DNA of 64,000 bases from Anaspis maculata. Taxonomy: Eukaryota; Arthropoda; Insecta; Coleoptera; Scraptiidae. The position numbers and the translations under genes were made by a program. Within the stretch, counting starts at the first letter, position 1. Every line of letters starts with the position of its first letter. Positions 24,180-35,240 of this stretch are shown here, piece after piece. Under the pieces are notes generated by a model. It saw only the letters and a list, made by a program, of their open reading frames with translations, was not told where the DNA came from and searched no databases. Where the stretch lies: contig OX421963.1 in NCBI GenBank assembly GCA_949128115.1, forward strand, positions 58,647,306-58,711,305. Direction: 5' to 3'.

Positions 24180-24393
24180 TATATCTCGTTCACTTTTCAT
24201 TTTCAGTAGAATGACTTTTTGGAGCAAAAATTAAGTGACAAGCTGGGGGTCAACGGCTACGGCTAATGGCACCTGCAAAGTTTTGGAGCGAAACTATCAG
24301 CGGCCATCAGCCGTATCCTCCAAGCGCTCCAGCTTGTGACTTCATCTTTGCTCTAAAGTCATTCTACTGGAAGTAAAAAGTGAACGGGATATA
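24180..24393. repeat. 215-bp near-palindromic MITE family, copy 1
   Basis: Ends atatctcgttcacttttc, attttcagtagaatgac, ttttggagcaaaaattaagtg pair with the mirror image ending aagtaaaaagtgaacgggat. The inner stem gcacctgcaaagttttggag-cgaaactatcagcggcc also folds back. The core motifs ggctacggctaatggcacc and ggccatcagccgtatcctcc are common to all five copies seen here (24180, 28296, 35108, 40147, 51685). Confidence 0.85.
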
Positions 24394-24688
24394 CCTATCA
24401 TTTCAGAATTTCATTCTGTACCACAATCATTTTCAAAATCCTCGAAAACCCCGGTCAAGAAATTTGTTGCGGTACTCTCAAAGTACAGTAGGATGCTTGC
24501 TGCAACCAGGCCAAAAACTAGTTTCTTGTGATTCGGTTCAAAAATTATCTAGGAGAACTATCTGGATCTAGTTACTTTAACTTTTTTCCATTTTTTTTTC
24601 TAGACTTTTGTTGGTTACGAAACATATCACATTCACTTCTCCACACATTTTTAAGTCCATGAGGGTGAAGAAGAATGCTGCAATCCGT

Positions 24689-24964
24689 CCTGATTCCAAG
24701 ATAATAATTTAATCGCGTCGCACTGTTTCTTCCCGCGTACGTCACACAATAGCATTAAGTGGTGTGTGGTCCCTTCCCCTTTCCCCCTTCCTCTAGTTGC
24801 CCCCTTCCCACCCTCTGACGGCTTATTACTATTACTATCACAGTAAATCCGGGAGAACAAGAAACTGCATGGATGGTCCGCAATTTTTATTTCAGATCTT
24901 TCTTCTAGACGACATTCTGAGTGGTTTCCGATTTTGTTCGACTAATCTTGAGAGATGGAGTTAA
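24689..24964 (+). repeat. Dispersed direct repeat, copy 2
   Basis: Second copy of the unit at 22557-22822, same orientation, about 2.1 kb away, with scattered substitutions and small indels (for example attccaagataataatttaa, tgtgtggtcccttcccct, catggatggtccgcaa). The outer flanks do not match, so this is not a simple tandem array. Confidence 0.75.
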
Positions 24965-25482
24965 CGTAACCGAACCCAGAAGCTCCTTTCCCATCATAAC
25001 TTTGAAGTCCTGTATTTTTGTACATTTCAGATACATACCTTTCGAGTTGGGTCTACTTTTTTAAATCGATCTGCGAAGTCTGTCTACTAAAACCTGACTA
25101 CTCACTACAGGGCATGACTAGGTTTGTACTATCGCAGCGCGCTGTTGCCAGAGTTTGTGCCGACGTTTCTTGTATTTCCCTCGGCTTGGTTGCACTATAA
25201 ATTCGTTTTTGTTTCATGCCAAAGCTTATTGCAGTAACAATAGTAGCAACAATCAATTCTTCAAGTAATGCCACAACACTCGTTGATGTCGGCTTTTTCC
25301 CTCCCTATAGCCATATTCACGACTTACCATCGTCTCGGCATGGTTCTTACCCCAATGGCTATGTTTCTCTGTGGGATATCGCTCCACTTCTCTGCCAGCG
25401 CCTCGGAAAGTTTGTCAACAATAAACAAGGAAGTAAAAGAATAATATATTATTTGTCAAGATATTCCGAAAGACGACCTGTA

Positions 25483-25674
25483 GTGGAACCACGAGCACTC
25501 GACAGTTGTCGATCTCGACAATTTCCCCTTTCCCCTTTACACCCTTCACCCTAATTTCCCCTTTCCCCTCTACACCCTTCACCCTAATTTCCCTTTTCCC
25601 CTCTGCACCCTTCACCATTTGGTAAACGGGAAATTGTCGAGATCGACAACTGTCGAGTGCTCGTGGTTCCACCA
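25483..25674. repeat. MITE with 44-bp identical inverted ends
   Basis: The left end tggaaccacgagcactcgac, then agttgtcgatctcgacaatt, tccc, is repeated without mismatch in reverse on the right. Between them are three tandem copies of a ~31-33 bp CT-rich unit (ccctttcccctttacaccct, then tcaccctaattt). It sits inside a Tc1-type transposase remnant, whose recognisable part ends at its right border. Perfect arms suggest a young insertion. Confidence 0.88.
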
Positions 25675-25679
25675 CTGGA

Positions 25680-25830
25680 CTCCTGACTTGCCTGTCCAGA
25701 TAATCCCATAAGTCCTCGATATGGTTCATATCCGGGCTGATAGCCGGCCATTGCGCGCGAGGGGTGAGAGGAGCAAAAGGACGAATTTTGAAATTGTGTC
25801 ATGCGATGGCGTGGAGCACACTCAGACACT
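25680..25830 (-). pseudogene. Tc1/mariner-type transposase remnant
   Basis: The minus strand encodes RPFAPLTPRAQWPAISPDMN, then HIEDLWDYLDRQVRS. This matches the conserved C-terminal block of Tc1-like transposases, where WPAxSPDMNPIExLWD contains the third catalytic acidic residue of the DDE/DDD triad. Upstream, in another frame, APRHRM recalls the DNAPPHRA block with the second catalytic Asp, so a frameshift separates the two blocks. The C-terminal side is cut by the MITE at 25483-25674. It is about 50 residues of the usual ~340, and nonfunctional. Confidence 0.75.
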
Positions 25831-26884
25831 CTGATTAGGACTAGAAATGAAAATACCCGGTATTATCAGGGGTAATAGCGTTAATAGACTGAATGGAATT
25901 TGTTACCATTGCTTTTGGTATGAAACCCTGCTTTCAAAAATTTGCACTTTTGTGATGAATCAAAAACAGAATTATTGAGGGATGATGGATCCTCGGCAGG
26001 ACTTTATGATGGATTCTTTGTCGCTTCCGATACACTCCGTGCAATAAATTGTAGTTGACAAAAAAAAATGCGTGCGTGGGCATAAAACTTGGGGAAAATT
26101 TGAAGTGCGCCCGGTGCGCCACTTTTTTGGAGGTTAGTGTAGCAGACTATATTGGAATTCAGGAATTCAAAGTTTGACCCTTAGAGCCATATAGTACTAG
26201 CGGTAAGCAAAATAAAACTGCATTTTATGATACAAGCAACAGATTTGGTACACGTGATCTTTGAAGAATTCTGAGCGATTTGACCCGTAGTTCTTGAAAA
26301 TCCCTTCGGGGAGAGCCGAGATATTAGGGGGGGGGGGAGGGGTTGATATCTCTAATTTAGAAAAAAATCTATATGCGCCAAAATGGCATGGAAAATATCG
26401 AATTAAGTGAATTGAACATGCTGAACACACTTGTAAATCGCAATTTCATAGAAATATGCAATTAGTAGCTTTTTTCAAAATGGCCGCCAATAAATGACAA
26501 AAAATCATGTATGAATAAGGTGTTCGAGTAAGGTATCAATTTATATGTTTTCGAGGTCGCTGGACTCATTTCTCTTATTGAAATCACCATATCGAACATA
26601 ATTATCCATTTTGAGTCAGGGCGAATGAACCCCCCCCCACACCTGAAGTGAAACTTTCAAGATTTGAAGTGAATAGTCGGAAGACCAATATAAAGCTGTA
26701 TATAAATAATATGTTTTTGATTGAAAAATGAAAATTACCGATGTAACTACATTTTTAAACTCACAACCATCCCTGGAAGCCCCAACCACCCTTGATGGGA
26801 GGGTGTATAACCTAGATTTCCTTGTGTCATAGAAAAGTGCTTTGGAAATGTTTTTACTTTAAACTGGCGGGTGAAGTGTCCATT

Positions 26885-26965
26885 ACAAGCGTCCTTTGAC
26901 GCAGGAAAGTAAGACTTCCCTGTCTAGGCAGGTAAATCTTACTTTTCTGCGTCAAGAGACGTTTT
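26885..26965. repeat. Hairpin within foldback interior
   Basis: acaagcgtcctttgacgcag, then gaaagtaagacttccctg, pairs with caggtaaatcttacttttct, then gcgtcaagagacgttttgt. Arms are about 36 bp with almost no loop, so extrusion as a cruciform is easy. Confidence 0.7.
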
Positions 26966-27369
26966 GTTTACTGAAAATTTGCTGAAAACTGTTGGAAACC
27001 AGACCCAGCAACGTGGTATTTGCAAATTGGTATGTGTCAGAATGGCATTTCAGAATTCTGGAACCAATGTCTATCTTTGTGGATTATTGAGGCATAGTTT
27101 CGGGTAAAACTTTATACATAATACGCCAGAAAAGTTAGTGTCTTAACAGGGCACGTAGGCTCCCAGGCTCGCTCCCAGGCCTCGCTTACGCTCGTCCTTG
27201 AATATGCCTACTATATAGCCCTGGGAAGATTCATTTTCCCGCCTTATTATGTCAATAACCACTAAATGGTGTAAAAAAGTATAATACCTACTTACTTAAT
27301 AATATTTTATGTATTGTTACAGTTCTCAGTTGAGATTCCTCACCACTTGTAAACATGTTCATGGGGTTT

Positions 27370-27616
27370 AAAATTAAACCCGAAGGGACGGCCCCGTAGC
27401 ACCGTCGGTCGTCTGCCGTCTGTGGTGCGGATGGCGCGGGTTCGAATCCCGGTCAGTCATGGATGTTTTGTGTTTGTTCAAAAATTTGCATATATTGTAA
27501 TTCATATGTAATAATTTACTGTTATCAATAAAAGGCGCAAAAACTCCTATGGCGCTGATAAGCCGAGAAGGAGGAAAACTATTATTATTATTATTAAAAC
27601 AAAATTAAACCCGAAG
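27370..27616 (+). mobile_element. tRNA-derived SINE with 16-bp target duplication
   Basis: The element body is 27386-27600, flanked by the exact 16-mer aaaattaaacccgaag at 27370-27385 and 27601-27616. The head has a box A-like segment (gtagcaccgtcggtcg) and a clear box B in GCGGGTTCGAATCCCGG. The body follows, then the tail ctattattattattatt. No coding capacity. The duplication length and tRNA promoter fit LINE-assisted retroposition. It sits in the interior of the 26190-29291 foldback, so it is younger than that element. Confidence 0.9.
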
Positions 27617-28153
27617 TAAGCAACTGTAGGTACCCTCAATATAGCCTTTAGGAGGTCGTGGGTTCAAAATCGATCGGCTTAAATGATTTTCTAGACGATT
27701 TTAACGTCAAAAAATTTTTGAGAATATCTAGGATAATCATCGAAAGAACACAAAAATCATCACAATAAAGAAAGTGTTATCTAAGGGGGTCGAAGTCTGT
27801 TACAGATGGGTTATACGACACACTTTCTTGAGGATAGCAGAGGGTCTAGAGACCTTCCTCCCATCACTCCTAAAAATGGGGACAAAATTTAAAACAAAAA
27901 GAGCACTTAAGGAAAGTTAGGGGAACAGCTGGTCATAAACTGTAATTTTCTGCCATTGCCGGTGTTTCAAAAAACACCACACCAATGTCACACCCAGCAC
28001 GTCGTGGCCAGCATTGATCCGAAAATTTGTTTTCCAGCCAGATCCTTGAAGAATCATCCATAGTTCAGAGATAAAACATCCAAATCAGATCAATTGTTCT
28101 TTAATAATCTGACTTCAAACTTGGGTGAAAATTTATTCGTGTTATTCAGTTAT

Positions 28154-28283
28154 AGCTGTACATGTTACACTACACAATTTCTTGTACAATCTGTAGTTAA
28201 ACAATCATATTCATTGTTTTTTGCCACTATTTTGGCAGATTCTTCAAGAAATTGTACAAGAAATTGTGTAGTGTAATACAGCT
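28154..28283. repeat. MITE with ~32 bp inverted ends
   Basis: agctgtacatgttacactac, then acaatttcttgtac, pairs with gtacaagaaattgtgtagtg, then taatacagct. It is 130 bp, noncoding, and directly adjacent to a copy of the 215 bp MITE family. Confidence 0.8.
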
Positions 28284-28295
28284 TTTATACGTAGG

Positions 28296-28528
28296 TATAT
28301 CTTATTCACTTTTTATTTTCAGTAGAATTATTTTTGGAGCAAAAATACAGTGAAAAGCTGGGGGCTCCAGCAACGGCTGATGGCACCTGCAAAGTTTTGG
28401 AGCGAAACTATCCAGCGACCATAAGCCCGAATAAGCCGGATCCTCCCAGCGCTCCAGTTTGTCACATCATTTTTATTCCAAAAAGTTATTTTACTGTTTA
28501 CTGGAAATAAAAAGTGAACGGGATATAT
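28296..28528. repeat. 215-bp MITE family, copy 2
   Basis: Ends atatcttattcactttttat and aaaaagtgaacgggatatat, with the family core gcacctgcaaagttttggag. It is slightly longer than copy 1 because of small insertions around the second arm (agcccgaataagccggatcc). Confidence 0.85.
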
Positions 28529-29549
28529 ACATACCTATTCATAGCTACAGTAGGTACGTGAAATATCAACAAGTAGGTATTACTATACTATTTTATACCA
28601 TTTTAACTCATTTTTGAAGGGCTTTCCTGCGATACCAGGGAAGCTAGGTCATACAAGACCCCCATTAAGGGTGGTTGGGGATTCCAGAGATGGTTATGGT
28701 GACCTTAGAGGTGTAGTTAGTTACATGGGTAATTTTCATTTATCATCAAAAAAGATATTAATCAGATGTAGCTCCATATTGTTCTTTTGATATTCACTTC
28801 AAATCTTGAAAGCATCACTTCAAGTGTTGGGGGTGGTGGGTGGTTCATCTACCCTGACCCAAAAGAGATAATTTTGTTCGATATGGTGATTTCGATAAAA
28901 GAAATGAGTTCAGCGTCCTCGAAAACATATAAATTGATACCTTACTCGAATAACTTATTCATGCATGATTTTTTGTCATTCATTGGCGGCCATTTTGAAA
29001 AAAAGGCTACTATTAGCATTTTTTATGAAATTAGGATTCATCAGTGTATTCAGCATGTTCAAATCACTTGAATTAGACATTTTTCATGCCAGTTTGGTCG
29101 ATATAGTTTTTTCTAAATAAGAGAAATCAACCCCTCTCCCCCCCCCATATCTCGGCTCCCCCCGAAGGGATTTTCAAGAACTACGGGTCAAATCGCTTAG
29201 AATTCTTCAGAGGTTACGTGTACCAAATCTGTTGCTTGTATCATAAAATGCAGTATTCTTCACAAGTTAGCTGCTTACCGCTAGTACTAATACCGTCCTG
29301 TGTCCGGATTTCGCGGAACAGTGTCTTTCGAACAAAGGATAAAAGCGAGGATAAAAGAGAAGATTTGATATAAGTGGCACTACTGGCACTGAACTGACTC
29401 TTCTTGAAATTTTTCACAGTTTATGGTTTGACAATTCTGTAAATCGGCAGACACCTATCCTACGTAGTAAAAATAAAAAAATCTATGCTAGAGAGTAAGG
29501 GTAGCAGGCAATCTTCTTCGACCCAACCCCCTTATTTTGACGTTTAATC

Positions 29550-30480
29550 TCGATTAGGTTCCGGAGGTTTGGTTATTGCCAGCGCGGTTGGCTATCTGTT
29601 TCGATTAAGTGTTAGTTCCAATATTTGCCGGCGGTATCGGATTTCGGTCGGTATAACAAGCGAGTTCTGCTAGCCGCCGCCGCTACCACCCGCCCCTCAT
29701 GTCCGTTCCCCACAGACCGTCGTCGCATCCCTTCCATACTTCCCCAATGTCCGGCGCTACTGACCCCCCCGAACTTTATATATTAATTATCGTTATACTG
29801 CGGTCTAGAAACTTGGCTCCATTAATCAGTAGGTAGGTAGGTGAGCGCGGCCTCCGGGAATCGAGCCCAGGTGCACGGCGTTATCTACCATCCGATAAGC
29901 ATTAACGGCATCGCCATGGGAATCGCGTTTATTGCTCATTCAATAGAGTAGCTGATCCGGAGAGGAAGGACTCGGGCGTTCATTTTTTCCACGGCAAGGG
30001 GGGCGCTTCTATCAACACACCCTGGATCTGGGTTTCGATGCATCCGAGCAATTTGTTGCTGGTACATTATAAACTTCCACGCCGGGGATTCTTTTTTCTT
30101 TTACTTCCCGGCAAAATCCGATTCCAACATCCACTTCTCTCTGAACTGTATTTTCATCGAGCAAATTTCCGTCTTGATTCAATAAAGGCGGGTTGGCAGA
30201 AGGGCCTGATAGCCCTTCACTGCAACAACTTTAAGTACTTATTTATTCAATATTTATTCGCGCAATCCTATTAATTAAACTTTTCAAACGTGCGTCTACC
30301 CCCGAAGAACTCAAGGCACGAAAAATAAGCAGTCGATGGCTCCTCTCCCAATTAAATCAGTCCTGCGGCCTGGAGCACTTCGTTCTCTCCATCATCAACC
30401 CTTGCGCCCGCCGCCAACCCCCTCCACACCTATTATTATATTTGCGGTGTGGAAGTGAAGCCGCATCAGCTCTTTCGGTT
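29550..30480. other. GC-richer stretch without a recognised gene
   Basis: CpG-containing sequence (for example ccgccgccgctaccacccgc near 29677) stands out from the AT-rich background. It could be a promoter region, an untranslated exon or an older GC-rich repeat. A tRNA-like box B (GGGCTCGATTCCCGG on the minus strand, near 29870) is embedded in it without an acceptor stem. No open frame with family resemblance was found on either strand. Confidence 0.3.
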
Positions 30481-30896
30481 TTGTTTACTTGAGCTCACCA
30501 CTATCATATTTCCCTCTGCTGTGTTTGCTTTTGAGATTGTTTTGAATCTTTAGAACTAAATACGAGAGATGGATCGTGAAGCGCCTTTCTCCCTCCGATA
30601 TAATCGAAGAACCACCACACGCAGACAGCTCGAGGGCGTCGTCTTTGTGCGTTGCTCCAGGATTTTATGCTCAAGTGGCGCACGGCCAACAAGTACATAA
30701 TAATAGCTTTTACACAAGTTGTAGTATATGAACGATCTATATCCAACGTCCTCCAGAAGATTCTCGAAAGATTTGCGCGACCCTTAAAGACTTCAATGCA
30801 GACTAGCGACGGAAACCGTGCAACTTCTACTGTTTGATTTTTTGGTTGCGCTTTTTTATGGATATAGGCAGTCTTCCTTTGAATTGATTTGTTCTT

Positions 30897-31172
30897 GTGT
30901 TCTTTTTTCGTTGTAGTTTAAGGAAGTTGATATCAGATGAGTGCCCCTTACAGGAAGAGTTTGAAATTGACTTTCTGGAGTCTCGGAGACGTCGTGCATC
31001 CCGCATCTTCCTATATGAGCTCTTTAACGGTAGCGTGGGGCGTGGACTATGTGAGCTGCTTGGCTCAGTTCTTCATACAGAGGTGCCACAGTGTAACTCT
31101 AAGTGGGTTTGTGAGGGCCCATCCAGGAAATATATTGTTTTTTATGTTCTGTCTTTTTCTTTACTGGCTTGA
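30897..31172 (+). pseudogene. LINE reverse-transcriptase C-terminal scrap
   Basis: The frame reads EEFEIDFLESRRRRASRIFL, then YELFNGSVGRGLCELLGSVL. This parallels GEFRMDSLESRRCRASLVFL, then YKLFSGTADCSELLGEFSIL, in the LINE at 56131-57121. The match covers the end of the protein, C-terminal to the polymerase domain. The flanking 3' sequence to about 31325 is probably its untranslated tail. Only about 60 aligned residues remain. No tail repeat or target duplication was identified. Confidence 0.7.
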
Positions 31173-32149
31173 AATCTCCATTAAATGTTATATGGGTGTA
31201 TCTATTTATATTTTGTATCAGGTGACTTTTTTAATTGTAAATTAGGGAAGGCTATGCTTCGGCCGAACGCAGGGCAATGAGGCTGTTTTCGGCTGGAGCA
31301 CGGCCTGCCCTATAATTCAGAATTGAAAGAAAACACCCCCTACTTGTCATCACTGTTGACCTTAGTCGGTATAAACCAGGGACCAGACGTATAACCACAG
31401 AATATCAAATCAGACGCGACACTCTATTGTTGTAGTTAATGCTATGGATTCTATGACCTTGAAATTGTCAGGTGTTTGAAAAGTGGTTTCTTTTAGACAT
31501 GAGATTCAAAACGTTCAAAAAAGAACTCAAGCTACCTACCTACTTAATACTTGGCAAAAAAGTCTTCTGTCAGTGGAGTTTATCATACTCCAAGTTACTC
31601 ATGAGTTGAATCTGATAAATCAGTGGGCTCTTTCCAGAAAATTAGTATTGATAATGAGAAAGAAAAGACGAAACTCTTCAATTTTCATCGCAAAATCTTC
31701 ACGGTCACAAGCTTCTAGCCATATTTTCGCTCTGAAGAATGAGTATTATACACACTTGTATTATATGCACTTTTGAACAAAGGTCAAGGACCACTTTTTG
31801 TGAAAAACTTCCAATAACTTAATAACCAAGTATGATACATTCATATACAGGGTGAGTCATTGATATGGGCGAGCTCAATTACACCTACGCCATTAATGAT
31901 ACCGAAGTGAACCAAACGGCACTGCAAACAGGAGGTCAAAGTGCAGTTTGTAAAATTATTTTACTCTATACAGGGTGCCCCATTTTTGCAAAGCAGTTTT
32001 TGAACGAGCTTTTTTAAATGACACTCTCTGTATATTTTTGCATATTTGGATATGCCCTCGGATTTGCCCTTTCTCAGGCATTACAAATTCGTTCAGTTTT
32101 TGCAATTCGCTTCAACCGTTCAGAAGTGATTAATCTTTTTTTAAATAAT

Positions 32150-33540
32150 GTGCGGGCGCTAAGAGCCAAAATCGGGATGAACCTTGCAAATGGTGATGAA
32201 AGCATTAAATTCGGTACACGTACTCAGAATGAGCCCCTTATTCAGATAAGAGGTGGAGCCACGCCGAATTTTCACCGGAAGGGGGCTCGGGGGGGCTCCT
32301 GAAAGTTCAAGGTGCTAGGACTCCCACTAAACGGCTTATCAGTTCGTTTCAATCATCAAATAGGAAACTTATGAATATATTGCAAACATTGACGGCGTTT
32401 ATCGCCTTGTTCCGGGAGTTTTCCATTATGAAAAAAAAAAGTTCTTCGACAGATCACAAAAATTGATTTTATTTTATTTTCACCTGCAGAGAATTGATAA
32501 GGAGATGTACAACACGTTGATTCCCACAAATTCGTATCCTCTGAATTCGTTCGTGGAGTCAAAATTTTTATGGTATATCTTCTTGAAGAGGGGCATTCCA
32601 AAGAGTGAGCTATTTTCAACACTAAGTTCAAACAGAATTTTATCAATGTTCTGAATCAGAATGACTGAATTCCTCCCAGGAAAACATACCCTGAACCGTT
32701 CTTTGGAAGTACCGCGTGCGATTGAACGTGAAGTAAGTCGTGAAACACCATCAGAATTTTTCTTCTGTGATGCTGCGCTCCACTCTCGACCGGGGCAATT
32801 AGGTTCCTACATAGCATGCGAGGAGTGTATACACGTTATTTCAATATTATGACACAATTTCAATCATGAAAAATTTGACTGAACCGAGAAATTATAATTA
32901 TAATATAATAATAATAATATATTATATTTTTTATACCCTGCATCGTGTATACACTCCGCGCATGCTGTGTAGGAACCTTATTGCCCCGGTCTTCAAAAGA
33001 ACGGTTCAGGGTATGTTTTGCTGGGAGGAATTCAGTAATTTCGATTCAGAACATTGAAAAAATTCTGTTTGAACTTGGTGTTGAAAATAGCTTACTCTTT
33101 GGAATGCCCCTCTTCAAGAAGATACACCATCAAAATTTTGACTCCACAAACGAATTCAGAAGATACGTATTTGTGGAAATCAACGTTTTGCACATCTCCT
33201 TATTAATTCTTTGTAGGTGAAAATAAAATAAAACCAATTTGTGTGATCTGCCGAAGAACGTATTTTTTTCCATAAAGAAAAATTCCCGGGACTAGGCGAT
33301 AAACGTCGTCAATGTTTACGATATACTCATAAGTTTCCTTTTTAATTGATAAAACTAACTGATAAGCGGTTTGGTGGGAGTCCTAGCACCTTCAACTTTC
33401 AGGAGCCCCCCGAGCCCTCTTCCGGTGAAAATTCGGCGTGGCTCCACCTCTTATCTGAAAGAGGTGCTCATTCTGAGTATGTGTACTGAATTTCATGCTT
33501 TCATCACCATTTGCAAGGTTCATTCACCTAGTGCCCCCAC
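32150..33540. repeat. Inner hairpin B/B' of the composite foldback
   Basis: Left arm blocks (atgaaccttgcaaatggtga, taagaggtggagccacgccg, tgctaggactcccactaaac, ggcttatcag) recur in reverse between 33280 and 33530. The loop, about 32866-32934, is an extreme AT tract (taatataataataataatat). A diverged single arm of the same sequence is at 50404-50760. Confidence 0.85.
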
Positions 33541-33543
33541 TAT

Positions 33544-34808
33544 AGGCACTTACTAAATGAATCGCAAGGCACTTGGTTTTTAGGTTATCAAGTTGGGACT
33601 TCCCTCATGTTTGAGCAATAACATAGGGTATCTTTTGGCGGTAATATCGCCTATTTCCGTTTTGGTATCACCTTGCTGTGACACATTGATTTTGGTAAAC
33701 TTTGAAGGACCATGACTTCATTTTTTCAAATAGCACTCCCTATTTTTCATTTCTTATTCGTATCAAGCGTCTCATTTCACATCTTTTTTACCTCTTATGT
33801 TTTTTCACAAAAGTGTATAGTTTTGAAAATATTCCGGTATTTTTAAAAACTGGACACAAATTTCATCGATTAAACTTAGCGTGCAATGAAAATCCTAATT
33901 CTAATTCTAATTCTGACAATCAATGTCAAAGTGACTTCTATTGTACGTCGCTTTCAAATATTGACAAGAAATTTGGTCATTTTAAACCGTTTTTACGATT
34001 GTAAATGTAGTAGTAAATGTTATTACTATTGATTTGTTGCACTACCTCAATAAATAATATTGTTTAGTTCCTTGCTCCGACATTTTGAGTTTTTTAATTT
34101 TTACATAAAATTTCTTGTCAAAATTTGGAAGTGACGTACAATAGAAGTCATATTGACGTTGGTTGTCAGAATTAGTTGATGCAGATTGGATTTAGAATTA
34201 GTTTGATTTTCAAGTTGATTACTTGATCCGGTGCCATGGCCTGCGAGGTCACCTGACTTGACTAACCCGATTTTTTCTTCAGGACTTTGTTTACGATCGG
34301 GTGTATGAATCCTAAGTCAATACCAGGGAAAATATGAGAGAAATAATTTGACAGGCTTTCCGTAGCATTTTTTATTTTAACTTGATAATTTTTTGTCAAA
34401 ATTCAAAAGTGACTTCAAATAGAAGTCACTTTGCCATTGGTTAGAATTAGTTGATTTTCATTGCACGCTAAGTTTAATCGATGAAATTTGTATCCAGTTT
34501 TCAGAAAAACTGAATTATTTTCCAAACTATAAACTTTTGAGAAAAAAACATAAGAGGTAAAAAAGATGTGAAATGAGACGCTTGATACAAATAAGAAATA
34601 AAAAACAGGGGGTGCTATTTGAAAAAATGAAGTTATGGCCCTTCAAAGTTTACCAAAATCAATGTATCACAGCAAGGTGATACCGAAATGGAAATAGGCG
34701 ATATTACCGCCAAAAGATACCCTATGCTATTGCTTAAACATGAGCAAAGTCCCAACTTGATAACCTAAAAACCAAGTGCCTTGCGATTTATTTAGTAAGT
34801 GCCTTTAA
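33544..34808. repeat. Inner hairpin C/C' of the composite foldback
   Basis: The left arm begins ggcacttactaaatgaatcg and includes ggtttttaggttatcaagtt, ggtatcttttggcggtaata and tcaagcgtctcatttcacat. The right arm ends atttatttagtaagtgcc. Nearer the loop, an (aattct)n stretch near 33894 and the motif gtgacttctattgtacgtc recur in inverted form near 34135, so the centre is rearranged. Confidence 0.8.
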
Positions 34809-35107
34809 ACGCAATAATTTTTAGATATCAAAATTAATAACTTCTGAACAGCTGAAGCGAATTGCAAAAACTAAACGAATTTGTAATGCCTGAGAAAGGG
34901 CAAATCCAAATTTGCAGAAATATACAGGGAATGCTATTTGAAAAAGCTCGTTCAAAAACTGCTCTGCAAAAATGGGGCACCTTGTATAAAACAAAATAAT
35001 TTTACAAACTGCACTTTGACCTCCCGTTTGCAGTGCCGTTTGGTTCATTTCGATATCATTAATGGCGTAGGTGTAATTGAGCTCGCTCATATCAATGACT
35101 CACCCTG

Positions 35108-35240
35108 TATATCCCACACACTTTCTATTTTAAGTAGAATGACTTTTTGGATCAAAAATAAAGTGACAAGCTGGGGGGCTTCGGCTACGGCTGATGGCAC
35201 CTGCAAAGTTTTGGAAAGAAACTATCAGCGGCCATTGGAG
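35108..35240. repeat. 215-bp MITE family, copy 3 (truncated)
   Basis: Begins atatcccacacactttctat right at the outer end of the composite foldback and keeps the left half through aaactatcagcggccattgg. The right arm is missing, and unrelated sequence follows. Confidence 0.8.

Larger units (their letters stand above)
26190..29291. repeat. 3.1 kb foldback element, ~650 bp arms
   Basis: The outer ends tagtactagcggtaagcaaa and gcttaccgctagtacta pair. The arms continue with gatacaagcaacagatttgg, cgatttgacccgtagttctt and the gggggggggagg / ccctctcccccccccc tract. Further in, aaccacccttgatggg pairs with the ccattaagggtggttgg block. Arms are about 85-90 percent alike by eye. The 1.75 kb interior holds a hairpin (26885), a SINE (27370), a MITE (28154) and a copy of the 215 bp MITE family (28296), all later insertions or passengers. 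No transposase was seen. Confidence 0.8.
31849..35109. repeat. Composite foldback with A-B-B'-C-C'-A' arms
   Basis: Outer arms A (31849-32150) and A' (34808-35109) begin tacagggtgagtcattgata and end tatcaatgactcaccctgta. Between them lie two complete inner hairpins, B/B' (32150-33540) and C/C' (33544-34808), packed with almost no spacer. Folded, the single strand would form a three-way junction. Arms are 85-90 percent alike by eye. All frames in it are incidental. The motif tatacagggtg recurs near 31970 inside A, hinting at an older end within the arm. Confidence 0.85.
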
